Of a stretch of DNA of 64,000 nucleotides, positions 37,187 through 47,077 are shown piece by piece. Below the pieces are notes generated by a model. That model was not told the DNA's origin and searched no databases. It was given only the letters and a program-made list of their open reading frames with translations. Numbering within the stretch: the stretch's first letter is position 1; each line of letters opens with the position of its first letter. Location: contig NZ_CVPC01000005.1 in NCBI RefSeq assembly GCF_001049735.1, positions 186,001 to 250,000 on the forward strand, given 5' to 3'. The translations under genes were made by a program, and so were the position numbers. This DNA comes from Nereida ignava. Its GTDB lineage: Bacteria; Pseudomonadota; Alphaproteobacteria; Rhodobacterales; Rhodobacteraceae.

Positions 37187-37678
37187 AATCACAATTGGCG
37201 TTCCAGTTTGGACCATTGAGTAGATTTCCGTCATCTCACGATCTGTTACGGCTATGCATCCCCACGTCCAATCCCCTCGCGCCCGTTGAAAGCGTGGGCC
37301 GCGACCATGGATGAAAATATCCCCACCCGGTTCAACGCCTGCTGCCTTGGCGACAGCCACGTCGTTTGCATTCGGATATGAAATACCCAGAGACAGATGA
37401 TACGCGCTATTGGGATTGCGGCGGTCGATGCTGTACGTCCCCTCAGGTGTCCGGCCATCACCTTCGGCCTTTTTATGGCCTTCAGGCGCAAACCCAAGAC
37501 CAATATTATAGCGGCGCAGAACGCGCTTATTATGCATCAGCCACATTTTGCGGCGTGATTTTGACACCGTAATCTGCGTAACCTTAGGACCGCGGTAGGC
37601 TTTAGGCGCGCCCATAAGACCGCATCCCGCAAGCCCAAGGCCCATAAGTCCAAGGAGAAGTGTTCGCCGCTGCATCAA
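37178..37678 (-). CDS. L,D-transpeptidase (YkuD domain) lipoprotein
   Basis: 166 residues. Lipoprotein signal RRTLLLGLMGLGLAGCGLMG with lipobox LAGC. The YkuD domain fills the rest: WLMHNKRVLRRYNIGLGFAP, DGRTPEGTYSIDRRNPNSAY and the catalytic IFIHGRGPRFQRARGDWTWG followed by CIAVTD. It should work at the inner or outer membrane on peptidoglycan. The protein is near minimal size, and no LysM or other wall-binding domain is present. Its 3' end overlaps the CAP gene by 9 bases. Confidence 0.93.
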   Translation of the reverse strand: MMQRRTLLLGLMGLGLAGCGLMGAPKAYRGPKVTQITVSKSRRKMWLMHNKRVLRRYNIGLGFAPEGHKKAEGDGRTPEGTYSIDRRNPNSAYHLSLGISYPNANDVAVAKAAGVEPGGDIFIHGRGPRFQRARGDWTWGCIAVTDREMTEIYSMVQTGTPIVILP

Positions 37679-37758
37679 TACCTGCCCTCAGTTTTTCACT
37701 GTCTTTCGGCACATTTACTGCAAAACGCTACTATCACAAAGACATTACTGAATACGGC

Positions 37759-38928
37759 CTATGGCTCGCGAAACGCCTCCCGCGATTTATACAAAGGCTT
37801 CATGAGATACCGCAGCACAGTCTTTTCGCCCGTATGAAGCTCTACTTGCGCCTGCATCCCGGGCCGGATCTCAATGTATGCTTGCCGGTCGTTCAGATTA
37901 GCAAGATCAACCTGAAGCGTCACTTTGTAATGCGGATCACCGTCTGGCTTTCTGTCATCCTTAAACGTGTCCGCCGAGATAAACTGAACCTGCCCCTTCA
38001 GACTTCCATAGATCGTGTAATCATAGGCAGAAAGCTTTATGGTCGCGTCTTGCCCCCGCTTGATGTTGGCGATGTCCTCGGGCCGCACGCGCGCCTCAAC
38101 GAACTACTCTTCATCAAGTGGGATGATCTGAAATATCTCCTCGCCAGGCCGCACAACGCCATCGATCGTCGTAATGCTGAGGTTATTCACCACGCCACGC
38201 ATTGGGGACTTAATAATCGTTCGTTCGAGTTGATCTTGGGCAACTTTCAAGTTTTGCCGCAACGTCGCAATTTCTTTCAATGTATCTGAATACTGCCCAG
38301 CGCGCTCCAGCTCAGCTTGCGTTACGATTTCATTGTATTTGATCTCGGCGTCACCGTGGGCTTTGCGGGCGCGGGTAACTTCAATCAAAGAGACGATTTT
38401 ACGTTCAAGCAAATTTTCAAGTAGCTCACGTTCCTTAGCGGCCTGCGCTAACACGTTCCGCGCGCCTTGGGTTCGGCTGACGTAATCACTTTGCCTGGCG
38501 TTCAAGAGCGCTTGCTCGGAGGCGACCATCTCAGGCTGCCGCGCAGCAAGATCAGCAGCAACATCAAAATCAAACGCGCCAGCAACTTCTGCCTCAAGGC
38601 GCAGACGGCGAACCTCAAGCGCGTCAATCTGTTCTTGCAGATCATCGACCGCCGTTTGAAACCGCGTAGCATAAAGTGTGGCAAGCACTTGCCCCGGCTG
38701 AACCGTATCGCCTTGGCTAACCAGCATCTCTGACAGGATGCCGCCTTCAAGGTTCTGAATGATCTGAGGGCGCGAACTGCTGACGACCTCACCATCGGCG
38801 CGCACAATCTCATCAATCCATGCAAACGCGGCCCAGCCAATGAACACCGCCAATGTCGCGGCAACGAGCCAGATGATAATGCTTGGCCCACGCATTGTTT
38901 CGTTCAACTCTGCGTCAATAGTTGCCAT
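37759..38928 (-). pseudogene. HlyD-type type I secretion adaptor gene interrupted by in-frame TAG
   Basis: A single frame of 390 codons with TAG at 38106-38104 (codon 275). Upstream part: membrane anchor IIIWLVAATLAVFIGWAAFA, then the lipoyl-like lip RPQIIQNLEGGILSEMLVSQ and GDTVQPGQVLATLYATRF, then long coiled coils, then SPMRGVVNNLSITTIDGVVR. Directly after the stop the family sequence resumes as FVEARVRPEDIANIKRGQDA, so one codon (most simply TTG Leu to TAG) has changed. The gene starts 1 base inside the end of the ATPase gene and closes the bap-tolC-lssB-hlyD operon. Without readthrough the adaptor lacks its C-terminal ~114 residues and the secretion system should fail. Confidence 0.82.
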
Positions 38929-41177
38929 CAGCTTACCTTCTTTTTGGTTTGGGCAAGGTGGTTAAGAACTTTTTCGCGCGGCCCATCAACCGTGAGGCGA
39001 CCGTGCTGCAAAATCAAAGTCCGCTCTGTAAGCGCAAGGATCGGAACCCTGTGTGTGGCAATGATCGCGGTGCGCCCAGTAAGCCAGCCCTTCAGCCGTT
39101 CAACAAGTGCACCCTCAAGTCCTTGATCAAGCGCGGCTGTCGGCTCGTCGAGCAGCACAATCTTGGGATCCTGCAGCCAAATCCGCGCCCATCCGATGGA
39201 CTGACGCTGGCCAATCGAAAGGCCCTCACCCCCATCGTGGATCACCAGATCCAAACCCTTGGGGTGGTTTTTGACATGTTCACCAAGTCCCGCAAACTCA
39301 AGCGCCTGCATTAAGCGGTCATCGTCACGCTCAAGCATGTTCAAGTTCAGGTTATCACGCAGTGTCCCTGTGAAAAGCCGCACATCCTGAGACAGGTAAC
39401 CCACGTTGCGACGGATATCCTTGGGGTGCACTTGGTTCATATCCACACCGTCCAAAAGAACCCGACCGTCAGTGGGCGCATAGAGCCCTGACATCAACTT
39501 AAGCAAAGTCGACTTCCCAGAACCGTTGCTTCCTAACACCGCCACAGTCTGTCCCGGCAGGATTTTCACTGCAGCCACATCAAGTGTTGGCGCGCCGTCT
39601 ACATCGTACTGGAATTTTAGGTCGCGCAACTCAAACGTACCCTCCATCATTTCACGGCGAAGGTATGTTCTATCCTCGTTAAGTTCCTGCTCTGCATCAG
39701 CTACGTCATCAAGACCATCCAGAGCGGCTTTGACGTTTGTCCAACGCGCCATAGTACCGGCAAATTGAGTAAGGGGGGCAAGTGTACGGCTTGTGAGAAT
39801 GCCAACAGCGATGATGGACCCAACTGTGAACTGTCCGGCAAAAACCATATACGTGCCGACCACGACCGCCGCTACATAAGTCGCTTGTTGTACACCTTGG
39901 CTCCAAAATGTGAGCGTACTTGCCAGCTTGCGCTGCTCTGACGATTTCAAGCTAGAAAGCGTCATCAACTCGGTCCAGACGCGGCGAAAACGCTCTTCGC
40001 CGCGCTGTGCTTTTACGGTGTCCGCTTCGTAAATCGCTTCGTGCAATAACCGGCTTGCCTTGGCGCTGGCGCCTTGTGTCTCTTGCGTCAGCTTAATCAT
40101 GCGTTTCTGAAAGAAGAACCCAGGGATCACCATCAACGCGCCACCGGCAACAAGGACCCAAACCAAGTCACCTGCGATCGACCAAACCAGCGCAAGAAAG
40201 ACAAACACAAACGGAATATCCGTCAGGCTGCCAATGGTTGAGGCCGTAAAAAACTCGCGAACAGAACCGAACTCGCGCATGGCATTGTAAAGAGATGAAG
40301 GGGAGGCGCCCTTACCGGCTTTCATACCTAAAACGCGCTGCATCAGCACATTTTGAACTGAAAGCTCAATCTGACGGCCCGCTGAATCAAGCAGTCGCGC
40401 CCGTGCAATCTTTAGAAATGCTTCCATCAAAAGAGCCAAGCCAGCGCCAACAAAAAGCACCCAAAGCGTTGCCGTAGACTGATGGGGAATGACGCGGTCA
40501 TACACCTGAAGCGAAAACAGCGCGACTGACACGGCCAAGATATTTGCCACAAAAGAGCCCACGCCAACCTCAATTAGTTGACGCTTATACTTGGGGAACT
40601 CGCCCCAGAACCAATGCGCGCGCGCAGACTTCGCAGCATGCTTCGTGGCAAGCTGTTGAAGGCGCACCTCACCGCGCACAATGATGCCTGTAAAGACGCT
40701 TTCAAACTCCTCTAGAGGGACCTCTGCGCGATTGTCTGAACATGTGATGTCGTAAATCGTCAGGGTATCTTGGCTTTGCTGCAGCACCAAAACAAACTGG
40801 CCGCTCGTCATCATTGCAATGGCTGGCGAGTGATCTGCCGTACAAACATTCACCGTCGCCACCTCAGTGGTGAGGCCCGCCTGTTTAAGCCCGCGCGCCA
40901 TATCGCCTGCCGTTACTTCGCCAGTATTATGATCTGCATCAGAGACCATCGCCTCAAGAACGTCAGAGGTCACTGCTTCCACGCCCAAAATACCCGCATA
41001 AACACTTGCAAGCTGCGCCCGTGATCTCAGTTTCTCTGCAAAGGGATCAACAGCGGGCGTGACATCAATATTGGGCGTAGGCTCTGTCTGCGCTTCCGCT
41101 TTGGTGCTGCGGGTCACTTTTTGCAGCTTGCCGTCTTTTCGGGCGTTGATATCAAAGGCAAGAACAGGTCCGGTCAA
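38928..41177 (-). CDS. Type I secretion ATPase/permease, LssB/LapB type
   Basis: 749 residues: an N-terminal C39-peptidase-like domain (about 45-185) without a catalytic Cys motif, so degenerate as in RTX/Bap exporters; a transmembrane domain with about six segments (about 205-480; FWGEFPKYKRQLIEVGVGSF, QVYDRVIPHQSTATLW); and the ATPase with Walker A LGSNGSGKSTLLKLMSGLYA (about 567), signature LSIGQRQSIGWARI and Walker B KIVLLDEPTAALD. It exports unfolded giant adhesins in one step. Overlaps tolC by 4 bases and hlyD by 1, so all are co-translated. Confidence 0.95.
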   Translation of the reverse strand: MTGPVLAFDINARKDGKLQKVTRSTKAEAQTEPTPNIDVTPAVDPFAEKLRSRAQLASVYAGILGVEAVTSDVLEAMVSDADHNTGEVTAGDMARGLKQAGLTTEVATVNVCTADHSPAIAMMTSGQFVLVLQQSQDTLTIYDITCSDNRAEVPLEEFESVFTGIIVRGEVRLQQLATKHAAKSARAHWFWGEFPKYKRQLIEVGVGSFVANILAVSVALFSLQVYDRVIPHQSTATLWVLFVGAGLALLMEAFLKIARARLLDSAGRQIELSVQNVLMQRVLGMKAGKGASPSSLYNAMREFGSVREFFTASTIGSLTDIPFVFVFLALVWSIAGDLVWVLVAGGALMVIPGFFFQKRMIKLTQETQGASAKASRLLHEAIYEADTVKAQRGEERFRRVWTELMTLSSLKSSEQRKLASTLTFWSQGVQQATYVAAVVVGTYMVFAGQFTVGSIIAVGILTSRTLAPLTQFAGTMARWTNVKAALDGLDDVADAEQELNEDRTYLRREMMEGTFELRDLKFQYDVDGAPTLDVAAVKILPGQTVAVLGSNGSGKSTLLKLMSGLYAPTDGRVLLDGVDMNQVHPKDIRRNVGYLSQDVRLFTGTLRDNLNLNMLERDDDRLMQALEFAGLGEHVKNHPKGLDLVIHDGGEGLSIGQRQSIGWARIWLQDPKIVLLDEPTAALDQGLEGALVERLKGWLTGRTAIIATHRVPILALTERTLILQHGRLTVDGPREKVLNHLAQTKKKVS

Positions 41178-42487
41178 ATCTCTTCTCCGTCTGCCAACAA
41201 ACCAAGTTCTTTGGCGATTTCCAATTGAATGCGAGCGACCTCGAATTGATGGGTGACATGTGCCCGTTCACTGCGGATTTTCGCCTCGTAAACGTTGATC
41301 ACATCCATCACGGGCCGCTGACCCGCATCATATTGCTGCTCAAACAAATCAAGGTTCGCGTTCGCACCATCTAGCAAAGACTGGCTCTGTGCTTGCTGGC
41401 GCTGAACCGAGATAAGCTGTTGCTCAAGCTTGGCGAGGCGGCGGTTGCTATCCTCTACGGCTTGGGCAACCTGTCGCTTCGCCGCATCCCGCTGTGCATC
41501 AATTGCCTTCAGATCAGAACCCAACCCAAAGCCGATCCCATTTTCAGCCTCAGCTGAAACACCTGCGCCACGCGACCCGTCACTGCCGACAGAACCACTT
41601 AGCGTCAGCCCCGGCAACAAACCAGCACGGGCCGCAGTGGCCTCGGCAATTGCGCGGTCTTTCTCGGCATGCGCGCGCATGACCAACAGCGGCTCGGCAC
41701 TATCGCTCATAACCGGAATACCCGAGATACCCATCACATCATGGATAGAGGTTGCAGACATTGCGGCAAGTTCAGCTAAAGCAGTGTTCGCCTCCTCCAC
41801 ATCTTGCGCATAGGCAGACCGGATCTCAGCCGCTTTTTGGTGAATGACCTGAAGATCAGCGCGGTTTGACACACCACCACGCACCCGTTCGCTCATCACC
41901 CACTCAAATTTCGCCATCCGCTCTACCGCAGATTTGCCCACACGCGCGCGGGCTTTGGCACTTTGTGCGGTTAGATATAGATCGAGACCTGTGTAAACGC
42001 GGTTATTGGTATCTATCGCCAAATTTACTGCAGCGACCTCAACATCAGCAGCAGCAAACGCGCGTTCGGCCTTTTTCTTTCCATTATCAAAAAGAACCTG
42101 TTCGACCAGCAGACTTGCCACAACACCACCCAAAGATGTCAGCGATACAGACGGACCAATCGTGGGTAGCCAGTTCTTGGAACGCGCCTGCGATCGTAAT
42201 TTGGCCGCACGCAGCTCAGCCTCGGCTGTGCGTGCATTTGCTGCCAGCACACCATCGCTGATTTCAGAAAACGGGCTACTTTTTGGCAGAACACTCTGGC
42301 GCGATTGAAGCGTTGTGATGATCTTACTTGATGACGATTGCGCCGCATCAGCGCTATTAGTTTTAGGTGAAAACAACGCTTTGGTTCCACGTGTGACTTC
42401 GGGAAGCGGGTTCATACATCCAGACAGCACAACCACGGCAATACCTGCCACGATTATTGGTCTTTTGGGGATGTTGAAAGTCACCAC
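41174..42487 (-). CDS. TolC-family outer membrane factor of the type I secretion system, with lipobox
   Basis: 437 residues. Outer-membrane tunnel protein with the two long alpha-helical, Ala/Gln-rich repeats of the family (about 90-250 and 270-430; AEATAARAGLLPGLTLSGSV marks the start of the second half, and EQQYDAGQRPVMDVINVYEA the end). The N-terminus IIVAGIAVVVLSGCMNPLPE carries an LSGC lipobox, so it is probably lipidated. That is usual for RND-pump partners such as OprM but less so for type I secretion. Follows bap after 72 bases and overlaps the ATPase gene by ATGA. Confidence 0.93.
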   Translation of the reverse strand: MVTFNIPKRPIIVAGIAVVVLSGCMNPLPEVTRGTKALFSPKTNSADAAQSSSSKIITTLQSRQSVLPKSSPFSEISDGVLAANARTAEAELRAAKLRSQARSKNWLPTIGPSVSLTSLGGVVASLLVEQVLFDNGKKKAERAFAAADVEVAAVNLAIDTNNRVYTGLDLYLTAQSAKARARVGKSAVERMAKFEWVMSERVRGGVSNRADLQVIHQKAAEIRSAYAQDVEEANTALAELAAMSATSIHDVMGISGIPVMSDSAEPLLVMRAHAEKDRAIAEATAARAGLLPGLTLSGSVGSDGSRGAGVSAEAENGIGFGLGSDLKAIDAQRDAAKRQVAQAVEDSNRRLAKLEQQLISVQRQQAQSQSLLDGANANLDLFEQQYDAGQRPVMDVINVYEAKIRSERAHVTHQFEVARIQLEIAKELGLLADGEEI

Positions 42488-42559
42488 TTAGTCTCCACGC
42501 ACTCGTAAACCTTGCCCCGAAAGGGCGCAGATCAAGTAATCACTGCGCCCGTCACGGGT

Positions 42560-45500
42560 TTAGATAATAACGTTAATGTCTTCGTTAATAACGAGGCTGC
42601 CGCCCTCGTTACCGAGAGAATACACATCAAAGGTTTGGCCATTGATTGTCTCAGTTGTGTTCGCACGAACGGCGCCTTGGATGTTGACCGTATCGTCACT
42701 GCCGCCGTTGATGCGCACTGTGTTGGAATTTGAAGATAGGCTTTCAAGATCATCGGCTGTAATCGTGAGTTGTGAGTCCTCAGCCAACGACAGATTGATA
42801 GAACCGATATCAAATTGGCCAAGTGCAGCCACATTGAGATCCACAATATCGGTCGCAACATCGTCCAACACAAACAACGTTGAATTTGAATTTCCTGATG
42901 CATCATCCGCCGTCACCACCAACTGTGAGCCATCCGGCACACCGTGAGTAAATTCAAAGTCTGTCCGGTCACGCAATGTGTTCTCGGTTTGAGTAAATGT
43001 CACATTATTGGCGCTACCGCCTGCGGTAATTTCAGTAATGGTAAACGTATCAGTTGTGGTCTCGGTACCAATTTCAACAACACCGTCACGAGCATCTTTA
43101 TCAAAGGACCGGATCAAAGGCGCATCGGGTGCCTGAGTATCTACATCAAACGACGTGTTAAGCGACTTCACGTTGCCAACTGCATCGGTCGCTGTAACGA
43201 CAACGTTCGCAGTATAATCACCAAAGGGCAAAGTAGCGGGATCAAACGAAATGCTCCAATCGCCGTTTGGTGCAACAGTTGCCTGTTGCGATACACCGTT
43301 AATGGCGACGGACACGGTCGAGCCAATTTCAGTCGTGCCGTTCAGCACAACACCGTCTGAATATTCACTTGCGTTAACAACATTGTCGCCCTCAACCGCA
43401 GTGCCGGAAATGGACATGTTGCTAACGATCGTATCGATGCGCACGTTGGCAGATACATCGCGTACGTTACCGGCAAGATCAGTGGCAGTAGCTGTAACAG
43501 CCGTAGAGGCGATCTCGGCGGCGGGAACAGTAGACGCGGGGAAGGTCACGTTCCAATTACCGTTACTGTCTGCAACCGTGGTAAGAGACGATGTGCCAAA
43601 CGCAACAACCACAGTTGATCCAACTTCGGACGTGCCAGAGATCAGAACTCCGTTTGCTGCGTCCGACTGGCTGATGATGTTATCACCTTCGATTGGTTGC
43701 TGGATGCCCAGATTATCAACCACCGTATCAACGCGCACACTGTCAGCCACAGACAAAGTATTGCCAGCGCTGTCAGTTGTAGTGGCAGTGATAGAGGACG
43801 GGTACGTTCCACCGGCTACTTCAGTCTGCAGATATGTCGTGGTCCAATTGCCGTTCACATCTGAAACAGCCGTGTGCTCAACCCCGCCGAAGGTAACATT
43901 CACAACAGCCCCAGGTGTGGCGGTGCCATGTAGCACCACGCCGTCACTGGCCTCATCAAAGTTGATGACGTCATCGCCTTCGATTGGATCCGCACTCAAC
44001 GTCAGGAAACCCGCATCACGGTCAATCTGAACAGTCTCGCTGATTGAAGTCGTGTTTTGAGCCGCATCAGTTGCATCAATCGTCAGTGTTGTAGGTGTTT
44101 CACCGGTAGGGATCTGCGCGCCATTGAAAGCCACAGACCAATCACCATTCGGCTGCACAACTGCAGGCAAAGTGACTCCACCAAGCGTCACCTGAACCGT
44201 TGACCCAGGCTCAACCGTCCCAGTCAGAGACACGCCTTCCGCGGCCTCAGCAATGTTGATGACACCATCACCACCAACGGGCCCACCTGTTTTGGTTAGG
44301 TCGTTTACATATGTATCAACGTCAAAAGTATGGCTTGCAGTTGCCACGTTACCGACCGCGTCAGTAGCTGTAGCGATTGCCGTTAACTCATACTCACCGT
44401 TGGGGAAGTCAGTTGCGGGGTATGTTACGCTCCAAGTGCCATCGTTCGCTACAGCGGCATCGTAGGTTGCATCACCAATCGCCACACTCACGCTTGATCC
44501 GGGCGCGGCAGTACCAGTCAGCACAACGCCATCAGTCCGCTCAGCACCGTTAACTACATTCTCACCCTCAACCTGAGTCGATGTGATCGCCACAGATGTG
44601 ATCGTATCAATGTCCAACGTGGATGTGGTTGATGCTGTATTTCCGTATGGGTCGGTAGCCGTCGCGACCACGGTTGCCTCATAATCCCCAGCGGGAATTT
44701 CTGACGCGGCAAAAACAGAAGTCCATGTGCCGTCATCGGCAACAGTCGCCATGTGCGTCACAGAACCCATTTGCACTGAAACTGTTGAGCCAATCTCAGT
44801 CGTTCCAGTGATGGTAATGCCGTCATTGGCTTCTGCAGCACTTACGACACCATCTTGCTCAACTGTTTCAGTCTCAAGCGTGACGTGCGCCAAGATGTCA
44901 ATATGAAGGGTGTCCGTTGAAGTTGCAGTGTTACCTGCTTCATCCGTAGCCAAGATGGAAACTGGAAGCGTATATTCACCGCCCTCCAGAACACCTTCCT
45001 CATATGTGACGGTCCATGTGCCGTTCTCAGCCACAATTGTCTCGCGCGTGTTGCCGTCAACCGTAACCTGAAGCGCTGCACCAGGCTCACCAACGCCGGA
45101 AACATCAACGCCGTCTCCATGATCAACCGCATTGACCGTATGCCCAACCGAGACTGTACCCGCTGTAATTAAAGCCTCAGGTGGCGTGTTGTCTCCACCT
45201 CCTCCTCCGCCACCACCGACCAACAGCGCGGCGCCGCCAGCCACTGCAGCACCGGCACCGGTCGCGCCGATCCCACCGAGACCCGTCAGAAGGGCGGTAC
45301 CAAGCATACCCGCCTCCGGCTCGGTTACGATTGCATCGGCAATTGCAAAATCAACGTTGTCATCGCGTGTGAAGAAAAGGGCGTCATCAGCACTCCACTT
45401 TCCAAAGGCTTCTGCCTCGGAATAATATGCTGAAATCAGATCCCCACCTTGCTCTGAAATCTGCACCTCTGTGAGGAAGCCATCGTCGCTTAGAAACAGT

Positions 45501-45742
45501 TGATTAGAAACGGCGCCTGCCTCAACGAAGTATCCGCCAAGCGTAAGAACGCTGCCGTCCGTCAGTGTAACAACCAAGTCACTCCCTTGCCGGTCAAAGC
45601 TGGCAACTTCGGATCGCCTTAAATTAAGTGAAATATCTTGGCTGCTGCCAATATTGAGAGTTGCGGTATCACCGTCCTCCAGAACGGTTCCGCGCTGTAA
45701 ATTGCCCGTGCCATCACGGACAACGAACCTAATCGCTGACAT
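42560..45742 (-). CDS. Bap-like giant adhesin with tandem bacterial Ig-like repeats
   Basis: 1060 residues, no signal peptide. Residues 1-185 form the BapA-prefix-like domain, ending in a glycine run (GGAALLVGGGGGGGGDN). Then come seven tandem Ig-like repeats of about 97 residues (190-870) with the pattern EGDNVVN..E..DGVVL.GT.E.GSTV.V....W.V.......G.Y......ATD..GN, then a divergent eighth repeat. The last 100 residues (SLAEDSQLTITADDLESLSS, ending EDINVII) look like a C-terminal type I secretion signal. First gene of the secretion operon, so it is the natural cargo. Likely biofilm or surface adhesion. No LapD/LapG system is in the window. Confidence 0.9.
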   Translation of the reverse strand: MSAIRFVVRDGTGNLQRGTVLEDGDTATLNIGSSQDISLNLRRSEVASFDRQGSDLVVTLTDGSVLTLGGYFVEAGAVSNQLFLSDDGFLTEVQISEQGGDLISAYYSEAEAFGKWSADDALFFTRDDNVDFAIADAIVTEPEAGMLGTALLTGLGGIGATGAGAAVAGGAALLVGGGGGGGGDNTPPEALITAGTVSVGHTVNAVDHGDGVDVSGVGEPGAALQVTVDGNTRETIVAENGTWTVTYEEGVLEGGEYTLPVSILATDEAGNTATSTDTLHIDILAHVTLETETVEQDGVVSAAEANDGITITGTTEIGSTVSVQMGSVTHMATVADDGTWTSVFAASEIPAGDYEATVVATATDPYGNTASTTSTLDIDTITSVAITSTQVEGENVVNGAERTDGVVLTGTAAPGSSVSVAIGDATYDAAVANDGTWSVTYPATDFPNGEYELTAIATATDAVGNVATASHTFDVDTYVNDLTKTGGPVGGDGVINIAEAAEGVSLTGTVEPGSTVQVTLGGVTLPAVVQPNGDWSVAFNGAQIPTGETPTTLTIDATDAAQNTTSISETVQIDRDAGFLTLSADPIEGDDVINFDEASDGVVLHGTATPGAVVNVTFGGVEHTAVSDVNGNWTTTYLQTEVAGGTYPSSITATTTDSAGNTLSVADSVRVDTVVDNLGIQQPIEGDNIISQSDAANGVLISGTSEVGSTVVVAFGTSSLTTVADSNGNWNVTFPASTVPAAEIASTAVTATATDLAGNVRDVSANVRIDTIVSNMSISGTAVEGDNVVNASEYSDGVVLNGTTEIGSTVSVAINGVSQQATVAPNGDWSISFDPATLPFGDYTANVVVTATDAVGNVKSLNTSFDVDTQAPDAPLIRSFDKDARDGVVEIGTETTTDTFTITEITAGGSANNVTFTQTENTLRDRTDFEFTHGVPDGSQLVVTADDASGNSNSTLFVLDDVATDIVDLNVAALGQFDIGSINLSLAEDSQLTITADDLESLSSNSNTVRINGGSDDTVNIQGAVRANTTETINGQTFDVYSLGNEGGSLVINEDINVII
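43132..45175 (-). repeat. Seven ~290-base tandem repeats encoding Ig-like domains of the Bap-like protein
   Basis: Protein-level repeats are clear and in register; DNA-level identity is moderate, so the copies are old rather than freshly amplified. Boundaries are approximate. Confidence 0.7.
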
Positions 45743-45862
45743 GGTTACTACTCCGCCTCAAAAGTTACGGCTTTTGGCGCCGCTTAACTATTGATATGAG
45801 CAGTATATCTTTTGGTGTCAGATTTCTACTAAAATGTTGCGCACGGTCAGAGTGATGCAAAT

Positions 45863-47077
45863 TTACCGCGTAAGGACGCTTGAGACTTCAACGTGATGAG
45901 ACCACCTGAATTGATCCACAACCTCCAGTTTTTCCAAAGAAAATCCAGCTTTCGTCAATGCCTCTACATCGCGGGCGAAGGTCACGGGGCTGCACGAAAT
46001 CATCACAACCTTACGGACCTCACTTTCGATAATCTCTTGAACCTGCGCCTCAGCACCGGCGCGCGGCGGATCAAGCACAACAACATCAAATTTGCGCAAC
46101 TCATCCGGCATCAGTGGCCGTCTAAACAAATCACGCGCCTCTGTGGTGACCGAATGAAGGCCACTGGCCATGCGCCAACCTTTGGCCAACGCATCAATCA
46201 TATCGGCTTCACCTTCAACCGCGTGAACAGCCGCGTGGGCCGCCATTGGCAGGCTGAACGTGCCACAACCTGCAAACAAATCTGCAACTTTCGCGGCACC
46301 TACGAGGTTGTTGATGATGAACGCTTCAAGCGCCAACTGACCGTGTTCCGTGGCTTGCAAAAACGCGCCGGACGGTGGCGAAACCACCGCTTTTCCCATC
46401 GTCAATTGCGGCGGTGTTTCCATCGCTAACAACTCACCGTTCCATGTCAGGCGCACAACCCCGTGCCGAACCGTCAGTTGTGCCACCGCCGCTTGCTCTT
46501 GCGGGCCAGCGGGCTTTGCACCAGCAACATCCAGATCAATGCCCGTATTGGTAACGGTGGCGGTAAACTCAACCTCCCCCTTGCGTGAGCCATACTCAAC
46601 TGTCAACTGCTCCAGCACAGGAATGAGGCTTAGCAGGTCAGGATGCAGAATTTTACAATTAGGCACCGCCAAAACAGTGTGAGACGCGCGGCCATGAAAG
46701 CCCACAAGCGCACCTGACTTTGTTCGCTTACCCGTCAGCTTAGCGCGCCGACGGCTTTGTGCTGGACTGGTGTGAATGGCATCCACCGCACGCTCAATCC
46801 CGCGTGAGGCAAGCGCCGATTGAACAACTTCTTTCTTCCAGCTGGACACAAAATCATCATGGGCGTGCTGTAAACTGCAACCACCGCAGCTGTTGTAATG
46901 TGAACAAGGTGCTTTGATCCGGTGGTCAGAGGGCGTCTGAATTGCCGGCTTTGGCATGATCTGACCGTCAATATCACCCTTCACCACCTCTCCTGGCAAC
47001 GTACGCGGTACAAATATCGGTCCCGCTGCAATCCCGTCACCTCTATGGCCAAGCCGTTCAATCGTCACTTCAGCCAT
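45863..47077 (-). CDS. 23S rRNA m5U methyltransferase family protein (RlmD/RumA-TrmA type)
   Basis: SAM-dependent RNA uracil-5-methyltransferase, about 404 residues. N-terminal TRAM domain (VTIERLGHRGDGIAAGPIFV), then the iron-sulfur cysteines CSHYNSCGGCSLQHA (about 80-95), then the methyltransferase fold with VADLFAGCGTFSLPMAAHAA, VLDPPRAGAEAQVQEIIESE and the catalytic Cys in VVMISCSPVTFARD. The ATG at 47077 lies in an 8-base overlap with the end of cca. A start five codons earlier is open but less likely. Target base (position 747, 1939, or tRNA 54) cannot be decided here. Confidence 0.9.
   Translation of the reverse strand: MAEVTIERLGHRGDGIAAGPIFVPRTLPGEVVKGDIDGQIMPKPAIQTPSDHRIKAPCSHYNSCGGCSLQHAHDDFVSSWKKEVVQSALASRGIERAVDAIHTSPAQSRRRAKLTGKRTKSGALVGFHGRASHTVLAVPNCKILHPDLLSLIPVLEQLTVEYGSRKGEVEFTATVTNTGIDLDVAGAKPAGPQEQAAVAQLTVRHGVVRLTWNGELLAMETPPQLTMGKAVVSPPSGAFLQATEHGQLALEAFIINNLVGAAKVADLFAGCGTFSLPMAAHAAVHAVEGEADMIDALAKGWRMASGLHSVTTEARDLFRRPLMPDELRKFDVVVLDPPRAGAEAQVQEIIESEVRKVVMISCSPVTFARDVEALTKAGFSLEKLEVVDQFRWSHHVEVSSVLTR

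Noticed and set aside
32539-38928. Selenocysteine or pyrrolysine explanation for the internal stops
   Set aside because: Both stops are TAG, not TGA, so not selenocysteine; pyrrolysine is not expected in this group and no supporting genes are in the window.
43251-44030. 259-codon open frame on the plus strand
   Set aside because: Lies wholly antisense to the Ig-like repeats of the Bap-like gene; low complexity and no ribosome binding site. Shadow frame.
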